A stretch of 64,000 bases of DNA from Lichina pygmaea (Eukaryota > Ascomycota > Lichinomycetes > Lichinales > Lichinaceae). The DNA is taken from positions 1,984,001 through 2,048,000 of the forward strand of contig OY730170.1 in the NCBI GenBank assembly GCA_963422465.1. Reading direction: 5' to 3'. Shown here piece after piece: positions 31,006-41,863 of this stretch (within the stretch, counting starts at the first letter, position 1; the number at the start of each line of letters is the position of its first letter). Under the pieces are notes generated by a model. That model searched no databases. It saw nothing but the letters and a program-made list of their open reading frames with translations, and was not told the DNA's origin. The position numbers and the translations under genes are program-made.

Positions 31006-33471
31006 TCATTCTGTCTGACCATCTGTCTCTGGGTGGTGTCCTAAGGATAGTCGTAGCATGACGTCAAGATGGGCACAGAGTGCTTTCCAGAATAAGCTGA
31101 CAAACTGACCTCCTCTGTCTGAGACAATGCTCCTGGGCAAGCCATGGGTACAGACAACAAACTGGATGAACACCCGGACAAGATGCGAGGTTGTCATCTC
31201 AGCACATGGCACAAAGTGGTGTTCTTTGGTGAGACAGTCAGTGATGACCCAGATGTGCTTGGCACCAGGGAAGCAGGCATCTCTTGACTTGGGCAAGTCA
31301 GTAATGAAATCCATAGCCAGATCCTGCCAACATTGCTGAGGCATGGGAAGAGACAGCAGCTCTCCTTGGCAATCACGGGCAGGCTTTGCTTGAGAGCAGA
31401 CATGACAATTCCTGATGTACTGCTGTATGATGTTCACCATCTTTGGCCAATAGTACCAACAAGACAGAAGATTGTGGGTCTTGGCAATCCCAGTGTGGCC
31501 AGCCATTGCTTGGTCATGGGCTTCTTGGAACAGGCGTAGGTGTAGCTCATCGTTCTCAGAGATCCAGAGTCGGTTCTTGTAGAAGAGACAGTTATTTTCC
31601 AAGCTGCAGTCTGAGAGAGACACTTCTCGACTGTGCCTGACACTATCCCTTAGCATCTGTGACACTGTTGCCACTGGATCACCTTCAGCAAGGTTGTTAT
31701 AGGCAGCTTGGATAATGTCTGAAAGAGGTGTAGCATCAGGTTCAGTGTCAACTGGTGCAGCTTCTGAACATCTCAGGATCTGGATGGGCTTGACTTGAAC
31801 CTCTGAATGTGTAAGATTCTTGGGCTTGAGGATGACTTGCTCCATGAAGTCTTGACAGGGATCACTGTCTGACAGGAGGTCTTGGGAACATCGAGTGAGG
31901 GTGTCGGCCTTGCACTGACTGCCTGGACAGTAGCTGATCTTGAAATTGAAGTGTGACAAGAACTTGCTCCAACAGGCTTGACGGCAGGAAAGGCGCTTTG
32001 ACGACATGAAGTACTCCAAGTTCTTGTGATCAGAGATCACTTTGACAGGTTCTGGAGATCCTTCAAGCTCTGCTCGCCATTCTTCAAAGGCACAGACAAT
32101 TGCCAGCAACTCTTTGTCGTAGATTTCGTAGTTGCATTCTGCCGGCAGGTGGCGGTGTGACAAGAAGGCAACAGGGCGTAGAACTCCTTCATGGTCTGGC
32201 TGTGACAGGACAGCACCAGAGATGTAGTCAGAAGCGTCAGTCTCAACAACACACTCCTTCTCTGGATCAAAGTGCTGCAGGATGGGTGCAGTGCTGAACA
32301 CCTTCTTGATGCTTTCAAACAAGCGCTGCTCTGGGGTTTCCCACTTGAAGGCAATATTCTTCTTGGTCAGAGCTGTGAGCGGGGATGCAAGCTTGGTAAA
32401 GTCTTTGATGAACCAGTGGTAGAAGTTTGCAAAGGCAATGAAGCTCTGCACTTCCTTGAGACTGGCAGGAGGCTTCCACTCCTTGATGGTGTCAGTCTTG
32501 GCTGGGTCCATACTCACAGATCCAGGTCGGCCGTCTTCAGTGGCAGACTGAATGATGAGGCCAAGGTACTTGACTTGATGGACTTCAAAGTCACACTTGG
32601 AGATGTCAACTTGCAGGCTTGCATCTTGTAGTCGACTGAGAACAAGCTTGACATGCTTCTGGTGTTCCTTGAGTGTCTGACTGTAGATAAGGATGTCATC
32701 CACATAGGCAGTGCCAAAGACATCAAGGATGTCAGGTCCCAAAACATCATTGATGTAGTTCTGGAACGTGCTTGGAGCATTGGCAAGACCAAAGGGCATG
32801 ACAAGGTATTCGTAGAGGCCTGAGCGTGTGCGGAACGCAGTCTTCCATTCTTCACCTTCCTTCATCCAGATACGGTTGAAGGCACCAACAATGTCAAGCT
32901 TGGTGTACCACACAGCTTTGCAAAGCTGGTCCAACATCTCCCGGATCAGTGGTAGGGGGTAACAGTTCTTGATGGTGATAGTGTTGAGTGCTCTGTAGTC
33001 TACACAGAAACGCAATCCACCTCCTGGCTTCTTGACAAAGAGGACTGGTGCAGCAGCAGGTGATGAAGATGCTTGAATGAAGCCCTTGTTCAGGTTCTCT
33101 GTCAGGTATTTCTTGAGAACTTCAAGTTCTTCTCTGCTCATGCCGTACAGAGGTCCAGAGGGTGCCTGGGTTCCTGGTTCCATCTTGATCTCGTGGTCAA
33201 CTCCTGGGCGTAGAGGAGGAAGCTTGTCAGCGTCATCCTTGCTGAAGACGTCCAGGAACTTGTGGTACTGAGCAGAGAGAAGTGTGGCAGGGTCCACACA
33301 CTTCTTTGGCTTCAACGCCTGCTCAATGTCTCTCAGAGAAACACTGAACACCTGGTGATCTGGCTTGGCAGCAAGGAGAGAAAATGCGGCAGCATTGATG
33401 GGGATTGGCGTGGCAGAAAGAGGCTTGGGATCCTGAGGCTTTCCAGCAGACGTCTTGGCTTCAAGATCCAA
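31006..33471 (-). CDS. GypC pol core: RT, RNase H, integrase (cut by one stop each side)
   Basis: 821 codons open. RT: LRFCVDYRALN (153-163), YTKLDIVGAFNR (189-200), active site YVDD at 256-259. RNase H: D412, E454, D481. Integrase: zinc ligands H652, H659, C689, C692; catalytic D721 (MDFITDLP) and D785 (VSDRGGQF); the frame ends at a TGA right after PETDGQTE, whose last residue is the likely third acid. All key residues seen are intact. Protease lies in the same frame upstream, 13 codons beyond a TGA at 33511-33513, so the original polyprotein was continuous. The start given is only the first possible one after that stop. It would copy element RNA to DNA and insert it. Confidence 0.88.
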   Translation of the reverse strand: MDLEAKTSAGKPQDPKPLSATPIPINAAAFSLLAAKPDHQVFSVSLRDIEQALKPKKCVDPATLLSAQYHKFLDVFSKDDADKLPPLRPGVDHEIKMEPGTQAPSGPLYGMSREELEVLKKYLTENLNKGFIQASSSPAAAPVLFVKKPGGGLRFCVDYRALNTITIKNCYPLPLIREMLDQLCKAVWYTKLDIVGAFNRIWMKEGEEWKTAFRTRSGLYEYLVMPFGLANAPSTFQNYINDVLGPDILDVFGTAYVDDILIYSQTLKEHQKHVKLVLSRLQDASLQVDISKCDFEVHQVKYLGLIIQSATEDGRPGSVSMDPAKTDTIKEWKPPASLKEVQSFIAFANFYHWFIKDFTKLASPLTALTKKNIAFKWETPEQRLFESIKKVFSTAPILQHFDPEKECVVETDASDYISGAVLSQPDHEGVLRPVAFLSHRHLPAECNYEIYDKELLAIVCAFEEWRAELEGSPEPVKVISDHKNLEYFMSSKRLSCRQACWSKFLSHFNFKISYCPGSQCKADTLTRCSQDLLSDSDPCQDFMEQVILKPKNLTHSEVQVKPIQILRCSEAAPVDTEPDATPLSDIIQAAYNNLAEGDPVATVSQMLRDSVRHSREVSLSDCSLENNCLFYKNRLWISENDELHLRLFQEAHDQAMAGHTGIAKTHNLLSCWYYWPKMVNIIQQYIRNCHVCSQAKPARDCQGELLSLPMPQQCWQDLAMDFITDLPKSRDACFPGAKHIWVITDCLTKEHHFVPCAEMTTSHLVRVFIQFVVCTHGLPRSIVSDRGGQFVSLFWKALCAHLDVMLRLSLGHHPETDGQTE

Positions 33472-33510
33472 AGAGATTGGATAGCCATTGTTTGACTTGA
33501 GGCATGCGGA

Positions 33511-33940
33511 TCAGCAGTGATCTGACTTGAACATGATTGAGGTGTTTGCCCAATCAATGTGTGGCCTGTGCTTCTGGAGCCATGGCATCCCCAGAATCAC
33601 ATCATAGTGAAGACCAGGAGACACAAAGAGAGAGACTTCTTCCTGGTGCACACCATGTGCTGTGGTCATGATTGTCTTGGTGAGATGTGTGGTTTGTGAC
33701 ATCTTGCCATTGAACGATCGCAATGTGCGTGGGTAGGGGAGAGGTTCTTGGTGAAGAGATTGCGCAAAGGAAGCACCAATGCAGCCAAATGCTGAACAGC
33801 CAGAGTCAATAAGAGCATTGCACTTGAATTTCCCATCTAGGATACAAGGAAGAAACAAGCACTTGCTGTCCAATTGCTGGTCTGGAGACAGATAGCCAAC
33901 ATGGAGATCCTTTTCATGTTCTTGGGTGCGACGATGACCA
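33511..33940 (-). pseudogene. GypC protease region
   Basis: 33511-33873 reads a retropepsin-like domain: CNALIDSGCSAFGCIG holds the catalytic DSG, and YDVILGMPWLQKH the conserved second half. It ends at TGA 33511-33513 and resumes in the same frame into the RT ORF. Upstream it runs in a frame different from gag, overlapping the gag end near 33945. Catalytic residues look intact. Confidence 0.85.
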
Positions 33941-33944
33941 AGGA

Positions 33945-34901
33945 CTACTTGTTTTCCGACTCTGGAGTAGTCTCAACAGTGGCAGACTTGGTGGTGGTCA
34001 TGGTGGTGGCAACAACAGGCATACTTTTCACTGGACAGAAGGTTGAGACGTGATCTTGGTTCCCACAGTAGAAGCAGAGGCCTTTGCTTCGGTGATGTTC
34101 TCACTTTTCTGGTGTCAGCTTAGAGTGGCTGAGATCCATAGTAGGACTTGGTGGCTGTGGTGTGAAGACTGGCTTGATGAACCCTGGACGCAGAACTGAA
34201 GCTCCTGACTGTGGAACTGAGGCTTGGGTGGGAGGTGCTTGACGTGGACGGCGAGAGTTGGCAGAAGTGGCACGCAACTGGTTGTCCTGCAGCTGGCATT
34301 CCTCAACAAGCTTCTGATAGCTGATGTCCTTGAGGTTGATGCTGACAAGCTGCTTGGCAAGCTCTTCAGAGATAGCACATCGAAGATGGCACTTCAAGGC
34401 CTTGTCATTGAAGCCTGTGTGTGGAGTATACTGATTGAACTCTGTGAAGAACTCAGCAAAGGAACAGTTGGCCTGACGTAAGGTGATAAGCTTCCTCTGA
34501 GCTAGGAACTCTGGGTCTGGGTCGGAGAAGGCGTTCCGGAGATCTTGGACGATGTCGTGCCAGTCAATGTACTGGCCAGCCGTGATCTTAGCTGAGATGT
34601 AGGACTGCGCAGTGCCAGTCGTGCGTGAAAAGACGTACGCAATCTGCGATGTTTCCGTGGGGTACCAGTCAGTGTTGAGCGTCATCTTGAGTGACAGTGA
34701 TGTGATGAAGCTCTCAAGCTTCTCATGCGTGATTTCCGTGTTTCCGCCATCGCCACTGAAGATCTCTGGGTCAGCAGTGTGTTCGGACTTGGACTTGGGA
34801 GTAGTGTTAGTAGCTTGAATTCGCATGAACTCTGCAAACATGTTGCGAAGGAACTCGTCATTTCCAGCAACTGGCATAGCTTGGTCTGGTTGTTGAGACA
34901 T
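33945..34901 (-). pseudogene. GypC gag with one internal stop
   Basis: 266 codons open from MSQQPDQAM (34901) to TGA at 34101-34103, then in the same frame a zinc knuckle CFYCGNQDHVSTFC (about 34040-34085) and a Thr-rich end to TAG at 33945-33947. The middle part (WHDIVQDLRNAFSDPDPE, FAEFFTEFNQY) matches the capsid-like retrotransposon gag domain. The stop is explained by CGA to TGA. Restoring it is not needed for recognition: gag is 319 codons overall. It forms the particle that packages element RNA. Confidence 0.9.
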
Positions 34902-34959
34902 GACAAGGATGTGAACGTGGCTTGGTGAAGTGTGTTATGGTTGGGTAGGTCTTTCGCAG

Positions 34960-35230
34960 TGTGACAAGGCAATAGCAGAGCAGAACTCAAGCCTAACTGA
35001 TTTGGTAACCTTGACCTGACTTGGCTTGAGACTTGAGACTTGGATTGATGTACAAGGCGAAAGACGAGGAAGGAAAAGAGAAAAGAAGAGAAGAAGCTGG
35101 GGGAGCAGGAGAAGTTCTTATAGGCAGGGGATCAGGCAACAGTGGAGCAAACAGGCAAACAGTGCAGATAGGACTTCCCGGCAAGGTGCGTGGCTTGTGC
35201 CAGATATGCAACTGGGCCAGAACTGTGACA
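34960..35230 (-). repeat. GypC 5' LTR
   Basis: 271 bp, direct repeat of 29913-30183. It should contain the promoter and the transcript start. The primer binding site is expected just below 34960, but I recognise no tRNA match there. The gag ATG lies 58 bases further on. Confidence 0.93.
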
Positions 35231-35964
35231 GGTACCAAGCTGTAGTTATCTTTGGTGGGTGTTGGCTTTTTCTTCAGCCATAGTTTTGTCTGCTTGTCTT
35301 ACTTCTCAAGCTCTCTCTCAAACTATCAGTTATCAATGTGAGCTGCAGTCTTGATTATTTCATAGAGCTCAGTGGGTCAGTCTCCTTGTGCGATGTCATC
35401 TTTGACTTGTTCCTTAAGGCCTTGGTAGAATAGTGCTGTTAGTGTGCTATCCCCCCACTGGGTCCTTACTGCTAGTTGTTGGAACTTTGCTGTGAATTCT
35501 GATGCTGATCCAGTTTGCTGCAGTGCTTGGAGCTTTCGTTCCGCATCTCTTTCCTCATCAAGGATCCTGAACATCTTCCTCATGGCTGTCTTAAAGGTTT
35601 TCAAGCTCTCCATAACCTGTCGGGTATTGTCTTCTTGCTTCTTGGGGTCTGCTTGATTGTCAAGATAATCTCTCAAATAGACATTAAACCAAGCGAAGGC
35701 CAGTCCTTCCAGGTAGGAGGCTGCGAACAGCACCTTCTCCTGGTCTGTTGGGAACTGGGCTGTGTTGAACCCATAGTAAAGCTCAAGTTGTGAGAAGAAC
35801 AACTCCAGTCCTCCTCTGGATCCATCGTACCTCTTCAGCACTCCTACCTTCAAGGGCTTCAGTGGTAGGTTGACAATAGGTGCTGCCTGGACAGCCTGAG
35901 CCTGAGCCACCTGAGCAGTCTGAGCTTGAGCTGCCTGAGAAAGGGTAGGGCTTTGTGGATCCAC
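35231..35964 (-). pseudogene. GypB gag N-terminal part
   Basis: Gag starting MDPQSPTLSQ at 35964. A Gln/Ala-rich N-terminus is followed by the capsid-like domain (RYDGSRGGLELFFSQL, AASYLEGLAFAWF, ASEFTAKFQQLAVRTQW). It is open to a TGA at 35377-35379, then stops in the reading toward 35236. It is interrupted at 35230 by GypC and resumes with the zinc knuckle at 29912. A related gag start lies at 2682-2857. Confidence 0.9.
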
Positions 35965-36005
35965 TATTATATCAAGTCAGTGTCCTATATGTTAGAGGCT
36001 GAAAC

Positions 36006-36801
36006 TGTTAAAGGCTGGGCCAGGTTCACACAGAAATCAGTACAGTCTGTTGCTTTGCAGGGTGGATTCTAGACAGGGACTTGATTTTGATTTTTGATTT
36101 TTGATTTGATTCTTACACTGATTCGGCTGTTAAGCCATGCAGAACTTCTTGAAGGATTTTTGTCTCTGGTAGACTTGACTTGGGGACCTCACACATTTAC
36201 CGTACACCTTGTGGTTTGTAGTGTACGTACTGTGGGAAAACCCCAAACCCCGTAGGGGAAATAGGAAAACCACAGTAATGAGGGTTTTGTGGATCTTGAC
36301 AGATATTGGGTGAGCTATTTCTTGGGGGTTTTCATACATCTTGCGAGGAGTACATCTTAGACAAGTTCTATGAATCTCGGAGGTTTTTGTGGCAGAATGT
36401 GGGGTGGGTCAGATTTGAACTGACGACTAGTTTAGTCAGGTTCTCCAGGCCTGACACCACTAGTTCCGGGTCATGGGTGCCACGTAGTGGGAAACTCTCA
36501 CCAGCTTCCCGCTACACCATGCCACCCCACAGGGACTTGATAGGTGAATATACAGGTGGGTAGCTCTCCCTGTACTATTGTTCTAATACAATGTTCAGCC
36601 TGGAGAGCTAATCTCTCTAGACTTTTGGGGTGGTCTTTATACAGATGCCCAAGAGGGGGGTCTTCCTTGAGGGGTATTGTCCTTTCGCGTGGTCAAGCTC
36701 CTCGCTTATCTTCTGCTTGTTCTCCGGTCAGTCGGACGTTGTTCTGTGTGACTAACACACCTCCCTCACTTACCTAGGCTGTTCCAGCCTAGGCCTTAAC
36801 A
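36006..36801 (-). repeat. GypB 5' LTR (with SINE-3 inside)
   Basis: TGTTAAAGGC at 36006 to GGCCTTAACA at 36801, with SINE-3 at 36086-36528. The TSD GTTTT follows at 36802-36806. It lies 41 bases from the gag start codon, so the leader is very short; no convincing primer binding site is seen in it. Confidence 0.92.
36086..36528 (-). mobile_element. SINE copy 3, inserted in GypB 5' LTR
   Basis: 443 bp, perfect 13 bp TSD ACAGGGACTTGAT at 36073-36085 and 36529-36541. It has the best preserved tRNA-like head of the three: T-arm stem GTCAG/CTGAC with loop TTCAAAT (complement of 36408-36424), and acceptor-like GGGGTGG/CCACCCC at the head ends (36522-36528 and 36401-36407 in complement). The tail is ATCAAAAATC-type repeats; the hairpin is near 36125-36140. 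Confidence 0.93.
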
Positions 36802-36806
36802 GTTTT

Positions 36807-37741
36807 ATCTCTGTCCAGGTTAATTGCATGATCTTGGGGTCTGTGTTTTGGGAGTTTGTTGGCCTCAGTCTCTGAGAAGACACAAGCAAACTCTTAGTAC
36901 TGTAGTGGAAGCTTGGGTTTGCAGTTAGTCTGCAAGGTGAGTCCACAGTCACTTGAAGGTTGTGCAAGCTCAGCCACCTTAATAGTGTAGCTGCAGTGCT
37001 CTCACTTCACAAGCACTGTAAATACTTGTGTGCTGACTATGCCAATTGATGGGAGTGTTGCTGCTCTGTCATCTTGTCAGAGCTGCTATGTCTGGTCAGT
37101 CTAATAGATGTCCAGGTTATACTTCTTCAGCCATAGCATACTGAGAACAATATTGTATCCAGCTATATCAGCCACAACAAGCTTCTCTGCAGACTTCTTA
37201 ACAGTCTCTTGTGTATCAGTCACCTTTAACAGTGGTTTGAAAATGTGTGAGGTCTGCAGGTCGTTTCTATTGATTGTGCAGACAGTCAGAGCTGTAGTGC
37301 TCTTGACCAGCAGCATGCTATATTTCTTGGCACAAAACTCTGTAACAAAGTTCCTGGTTGCTCCAGTATCAACTAAGACTTCCAGTACTGTAACCCCACT
37401 GGCAAGACTCTGTACCTCCACTAGCAAGATAATATACTTATTTGTGTCTAGTTCACAACTTACCAGAATTAACACTATATCAAGACAGCCAGATCTTTTG
37501 TCTCTGGAGTTTTCTTTGGCTTCACTTTGGAGAAGTGGTACTGCTTCTGTGTGTGGTCTCTCTTGCCACAATTGTAACAAAATAGTAGTCCTGATAACCT
37601 CTTAGTCTTGTCCTGGAGTGTCACACTGTTCTTCCAGTTGGCATAATCACTCTTGTCTCTCAAGGTACTAGCTGTGTTGGTGTCCATGGTGTCAGAGCCA
37701 CCACTCCACAACTTGCCAGAAGTCTTCCTCTGGCTGTGCAA
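36807..37741 (-). pseudogene. GypA protease and gag zinc knuckle
   Basis: 37101-37580 reads a retropepsin-like domain with an intact active site (VLEVLVDTGATRNFV) and the ending NIVLSMLWLKKYN. 37475-37741 reads the gag end with the CCHC-like knuckle CYNCGKRDHTQKQYH, its last Cys replaced by Tyr. The two overlap in different frames. 36807-37100 is the linker to RT, degraded, cut by GypB at 36806. Confidence 0.85.
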
Positions 37742-38462
37742 ACCACCTTCACCTTCTTTGCCTTGGTGAGAGTTTGAGTTATCAGCTATGTGGTCAGCTG
37801 ATTCAACTTGTATAGCAAGGTCAACTGTACCACTGTAGGTCTCTGTCAGAGTGCCACTGGCAGCAATCCTTCAGAGAAGCTCTGGCCACAGGTTTGTCAG
37901 GAAGTGCAGGATGTGTTGCAGCTCTGCAAAAGTGATGCTGACAAGCTTCTCAGTCTCTTCCAAGCACTGCGCAAACTTCAAGACTATTTCATGCAGCTTT
38001 TGAGTCTGGTTCTTCCACTTCTAGACTTTGACTACCTGTACAGCAGCTGGATTGATCATGTTGACCAGTATTTCTTGAAAGCTGTCCTATGTCATGTCCA
38101 CCCAAGACATCTTGTCCTTCCACCAGCTCTACACACACTGCATGTTGTCTTGCAGATGTGACACAGTGAAGAAGATCTTCAACAAGTCTGTGGTGTAGCT
38201 CTTCAAGCAGATCTCAAACACCAAATTGTATTAGTGAATGAACTTCTCAAGCTTGGGCAACAAAGTCCCACTGTATTTGTCTGGTGGGACAATGTAAAGG
38301 TGGTTCTCTGGAGTACTTTTGCAGAGGTGTTTAGTCTCTGGCAAGACATCTTTGAAGATGCTGTCAGAGCAGTCTCTGATCAGGGCTACACCCCCACCAG
38401 CTTCCACCTTAGCTACATGTCACTGAAAGTAGTTGATCTTCTTATCTATTTGAAGAATCTTA
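37742..38462 (-). pseudogene. GypA gag middle part
   Basis: Reading through stops, the minus strand gives a gag-like protein (IVPPDKYSGTLLPKLEKFIH, YNLVFEICLKSYTTDLL, LEETEKLVSITFAELQ), with TGA/TAG stops near 38420, 38235, 38155, 38080 and 38020. It joins the knuckle at 37741. On the right it is cut by LINE C1; its N-terminus resumes at 60019 with the TSD as hinge. Larger plus-strand open frames here are chance shadows. Confidence 0.75.
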
Positions 38463-38627
38463 TTTATTTATTTTATTTTATTCTTACTCTGATTTGGCTG
38501 GTGAGCTATGCAGAACTTCTAGATACATGCTTGTTTTCCCAGAAAACTTTTGAAGGAATAAAAACTAAGACTTGGGTAAGACTAGGGAATTATCTGGAAG
38601 AATATACAGTGTCTGGAGAAAATAAAA

Positions 38628-41600
38628 TCACAGAGATGATAGATTTTCTGGCAAGAGTTGGTGTGCTAAGTTGAACTGGTCTAGTCTTTTCAAAGACATA
38701 AACCAGACAAGAAATTCTTTAAGCACTTTAGGCTTTTGAAGTGAAGTAGAGAAATTGTAGGAAAGAAAAGTGGCTTGCTGTCTTTGACTAAGAAACTTGT
38801 TACAAGAGAAAGTGATATATCAAGCAGTCTCTTCTCCAAAACCACAGGAACATAGAGAGGATTAGGAGTCTGGAACATTTACTCTGAAAAGAAAGCTGGC
38901 TAGTCCTATCCTTGCTGATAGAATCTGCAAGTAAAGACTAGCTTCAGCTTTTCTCAAGTCTTTGAAAACTTTGAGATTTTTCCTTTGGGGTAGTCTGCAA
39001 AATAGCTTCCAGACTGGAGAACACTTCTGTCTGTTTGCCTGCTATCTGGCTTCCTATTTTTTCTGAAACACTTCTTGAAATTGTTTCTTAGAGTAATCTT
39101 GGTTAGTGGTTAGTTCTTCTAGCTATCTTACTTTCCGGTTAGGTGTGACAGTAGACAGAGACTTTAGAGGTGTTCTCAGAGTAGAAACAAAAACAGTGAT
39201 CTGGGAAAAGAGCTTATAAAGAAGTGAGAAAAAAGGATTAGAAGAAGTATTAGAAAAATAGAAAGATTGTAGGAAAGTTGCTGTTCTGAATTTGAAATAA
39301 AGATCAAGAGGTGGTAGGAATAGTTCTCCTTCAATAAGAAATATAGAAGTAGCTTTAAAGACACCTCCTATAGTTTTTAGACACTTAGTCTGGAAAAGAT
39401 TTAGAGAAGAAATATTAGAAAGTTTTTGGTAGGGATTAAACCAGACTTCTACTGCATAGCTGAGAAGTGATCTCAGTATTGCAGTGTAGACAAGTCTAGC
39501 AGAGAGAACAGGTAGACCCCATGTAGAAAAAGTAGTTCTGGAAAGTGCTGAGAAAAACTTGGAAGCTTTCTGTAACATGATTTTCTGGTGTTTTTTCTAG
39601 AGAAGCTTGGAATTATAGTGTAGTCCCAGAATACATACTTCTTCCTTAGGCTATAGTACTACTTCTCCAAGTCTTAGACTAAGCTGAAGATTATCTGTTC
39701 TTCTTCTAGAAAAATAGAGAAGTTTATACTTTTCAGGTGTAAACTTCATTCTATATTTTCTTGCCCAGTCTAAACACTTGGAGTGAGTAGACTTTAGCTT
39801 CAGGAGGTTACTTTTAAGAGAGGAGGAAAATACCAGAAGGTTTGTATCATCTGCAAAGCCCAGAGCTGATACACTTTTCTCTGGTGTATGAACAATATTA
39901 TGAAGATCTGAAATATAGAAAAGAAATAAAATAGGAGAGAGAGGTGAACCTTGGGGAACTCCACAGTGTACTGGAAAAAGAGAAAACTCTGAATCATCAA
40001 AAACAAGAGAGGTTTTTTTTGAGTAGTGAAAGAAAAGATCTAGTTAACAAACCAGCTGGGAATTCCTTTTCTCTCCAGGATCTTCTTGAGAATTTCTGGC
40101 AGAACTCTATCATAAGCTCCTGAGATATCCAGAGAAAGAAGACTGGCTACTATTCCTTCCTTCCAGACTTTTTCAACTTGGGAAGTGAGTAGAAATTGTG
40201 CAGACTCAGTTGATCTTTCTTTTCTGAAGTCTATCTGGATTTCTGGTAGTAGGTTTTCTTTCTCTACCAGTTCACTTAGCTTTGTGGCTGCCAGAGCTTC
40301 CATCAGCTTCCCAATTATGTTGAGAAGTGCTATTGGCCTCCAAGCTTTGGCATAGTAATAGGATCCTTTGCTAGACTTTCTCAAGTATATTGTTCTGGCT
40401 GCTTTGTATCTGTCAGGGAAATATTCTAGCTTCCAGCAGGCCTCCAGAACTTTGGCTATCTTTTTATTGAAAGAGTCTCCTAATATCTTTAGAAATCTAT
40501 TGGGTAGAGTATCTTTCCCAGAAGCTGTAAAAGAGGTTTTCTTTTTCAAAATATTGTGAATATCTTCTTTGGAGATTTCCTGAGATAGCTGGTGTTGTTA
40601 GTGGTTGGCTGGCTGGTCCTGGGATTCTGGTGCTGGCTGGAGAGATAGAGAGAAGAACTGGGTTTTGAATACTTCTACTTTTTCTGTGAAAGTTCTGGCA
40701 GTTTCTCCATCTTACTTTGTGAGCTCTGGAATAATTAGAAGTTCTGGTGGTTTACCAGCTTTTTCTTTACCCCACTTGGCTATTTTCCAGTGCTTTTGTG
40801 TTTCAGCCAGGTTCTGAAGTTGTTCTTTGAACATCTTTCTTTTAGTATTCTTGATCAGGTGTTTCTTTTTCTTTATTACCTTCTCAAGTTTATAGACTGG
40901 TTCTTGGTTTTAGAAGACTTTTCTTCTTAGTTTTCTTTCCTCTTTGATTTTCTCTTTAATCTCTTGGTTCCACCAGAGAACAGTGTACTTTAAGTCTCTC
41001 AGAGGTCTTGTTATCTTGTCAGCCAGTTCTTGAAGAGCTTTGTCCAAATTCTCTAGGTAGTTGTCCACTTCCTCTCTGTTAAGTAGTGGTGGAATAGGGG
41101 GAAGATTCTTAGCTTCTTGACTTGGTCCAGATCTAGTGTTCTCCAGTTTCTTTGGTGTTTCCAGACTTAGAATTGTCTGAACTGGTCTGTGGTCTGAACC
41201 TGTGTGGAAGTCTAGGTTAATCTGGGAAGAAATAAAGAAATTAAGAAGTGATATAGAAATAAAAGATAAGTCAATAGCAGAGGAGGGAGACTCTGCCAGT
41301 GTTCTTGCTCTTGTTGGTGTGAAAGGTGCTATTGCCAGCTCTAGTCCTTGATTATCTGTGAGTTCTTTGAACTTAGTAGCTAGTTCAGAGTAGAGTTGGG
41401 AGGATTTTTACTAGGATGGGTGGTGGAGGTTTGAGTCAGTCAGAAGAATATATTCTTCTTCTTTCTCCAGTGCCTGGGCCAGTACATCCAGTAGAGCTTC
41501 TGCTGATACTCTGTAGTTTTCCTGGCTTGTAGGTGTGAAGTACAGGTTATGTACCCAGAACACTTTTGCTTGCACTCTTATCTCCAGTGATGTTAAATCC

Positions 41601-41863
41601 TCACTCCAGAACACAGAGGTTATAGCTGACCTCTGTATTCTTCTGTTGATTAGAACTAGAGTTCTCCCTAACACTTGGTCTTGAAGAGGGTAAAAGACTG
41701 AGAAGACTGTTGAGGTACTTGTTTCCTGGTATAGATTTCTCCAAGGTTCTTGAAGTGTAATCAGATCTGCTTCCCAGAGTCTGGGGTTAGCTAGTAGAAG
41801 ATCTTGACATGTCTGGCTTTCCTGCACATTATACTGGACAAGGTTGAGAGTTGGTGTACTTAT
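38628..41863 (-). pseudogene. LINE-C ORF2 (endonuclease-RT) pseudogene, C1
   Basis: The expected start overlaps the ORF1 TAA as TAATA, so the ATG of TAATG is now ATA (41861-41863). Endonuclease at 41411-41827 (LITLQEPW, LLTDSNLHHPS). RT at 40040-40549 (RPIALLNIIGK, LDISGAYDR) and 39800-40006 (VPQG/FADD region in shifted frame). Post-RT block 39123-39578 (SYAVEVWFNPY). C-terminal Cys/His region about 38690-38900. It ends at TGA 38628-38630, the position of the C2 stop. Many stops and frameshifts. Confidence 0.87.

Larger units (their letters stand above)
29913..35230 (-). mobile_element. GypC: complete Ty3/gypsy chromodomain retrotransposon inside GypB gag
   Basis: Two 271 bp LTRs (29913-30183 and 34960-35230; TGTGAC...CTGTGACA on the plus strand) differ at 7 positions by eye, all transitions. 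Perfect 5 bp TSD GGTAC at 29908-29912 and 35231-35235. Total 5.3 kb. Gag, protease, RT, RNase H, integrase and chromodomain are in order on the minus strand. Disabling changes are few and are all single-base stops. It keeps many more CpG sites than its host GypB, consistent with being the youngest LTR element here. Confidence 0.95.
24328..36801 (-). mobile_element. GypB: Ty3/gypsy chromodomain retrotransposon with antisense ORF, contains GypC and two SINEs
   Basis: The LTRs begin TGTTAAAGGC and end GGCCTTAACA (24328-25114 and 36006-36801, about 340 bp each after removing a SINE from each). A perfect 5 bp TSD, GTTTT, lies at 24323-24327 and 36802-36806. Order on the minus strand: 5' LTR, gag (35964-35231, 29912-29640), protease, RT, RNase H, integrase, chromodomain, an oppositely oriented Zn-cluster ORF, polypurine tract, 3' LTR. 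GypC split gag. Without later insertions it is about 6.3 kb. Protease reads NSG for DSG and RT reads YIDN for YIDD, so it is inactive. Confidence 0.93.

Noticed and set aside
37808-38674. Plus-strand frames of 117 and 146 codons opposite GypA gag
   Set aside because: No domain is seen. The minus strand gives a recognisable gag when read through stops, and the second frame runs across the C1 junction into the LINE 3' end.
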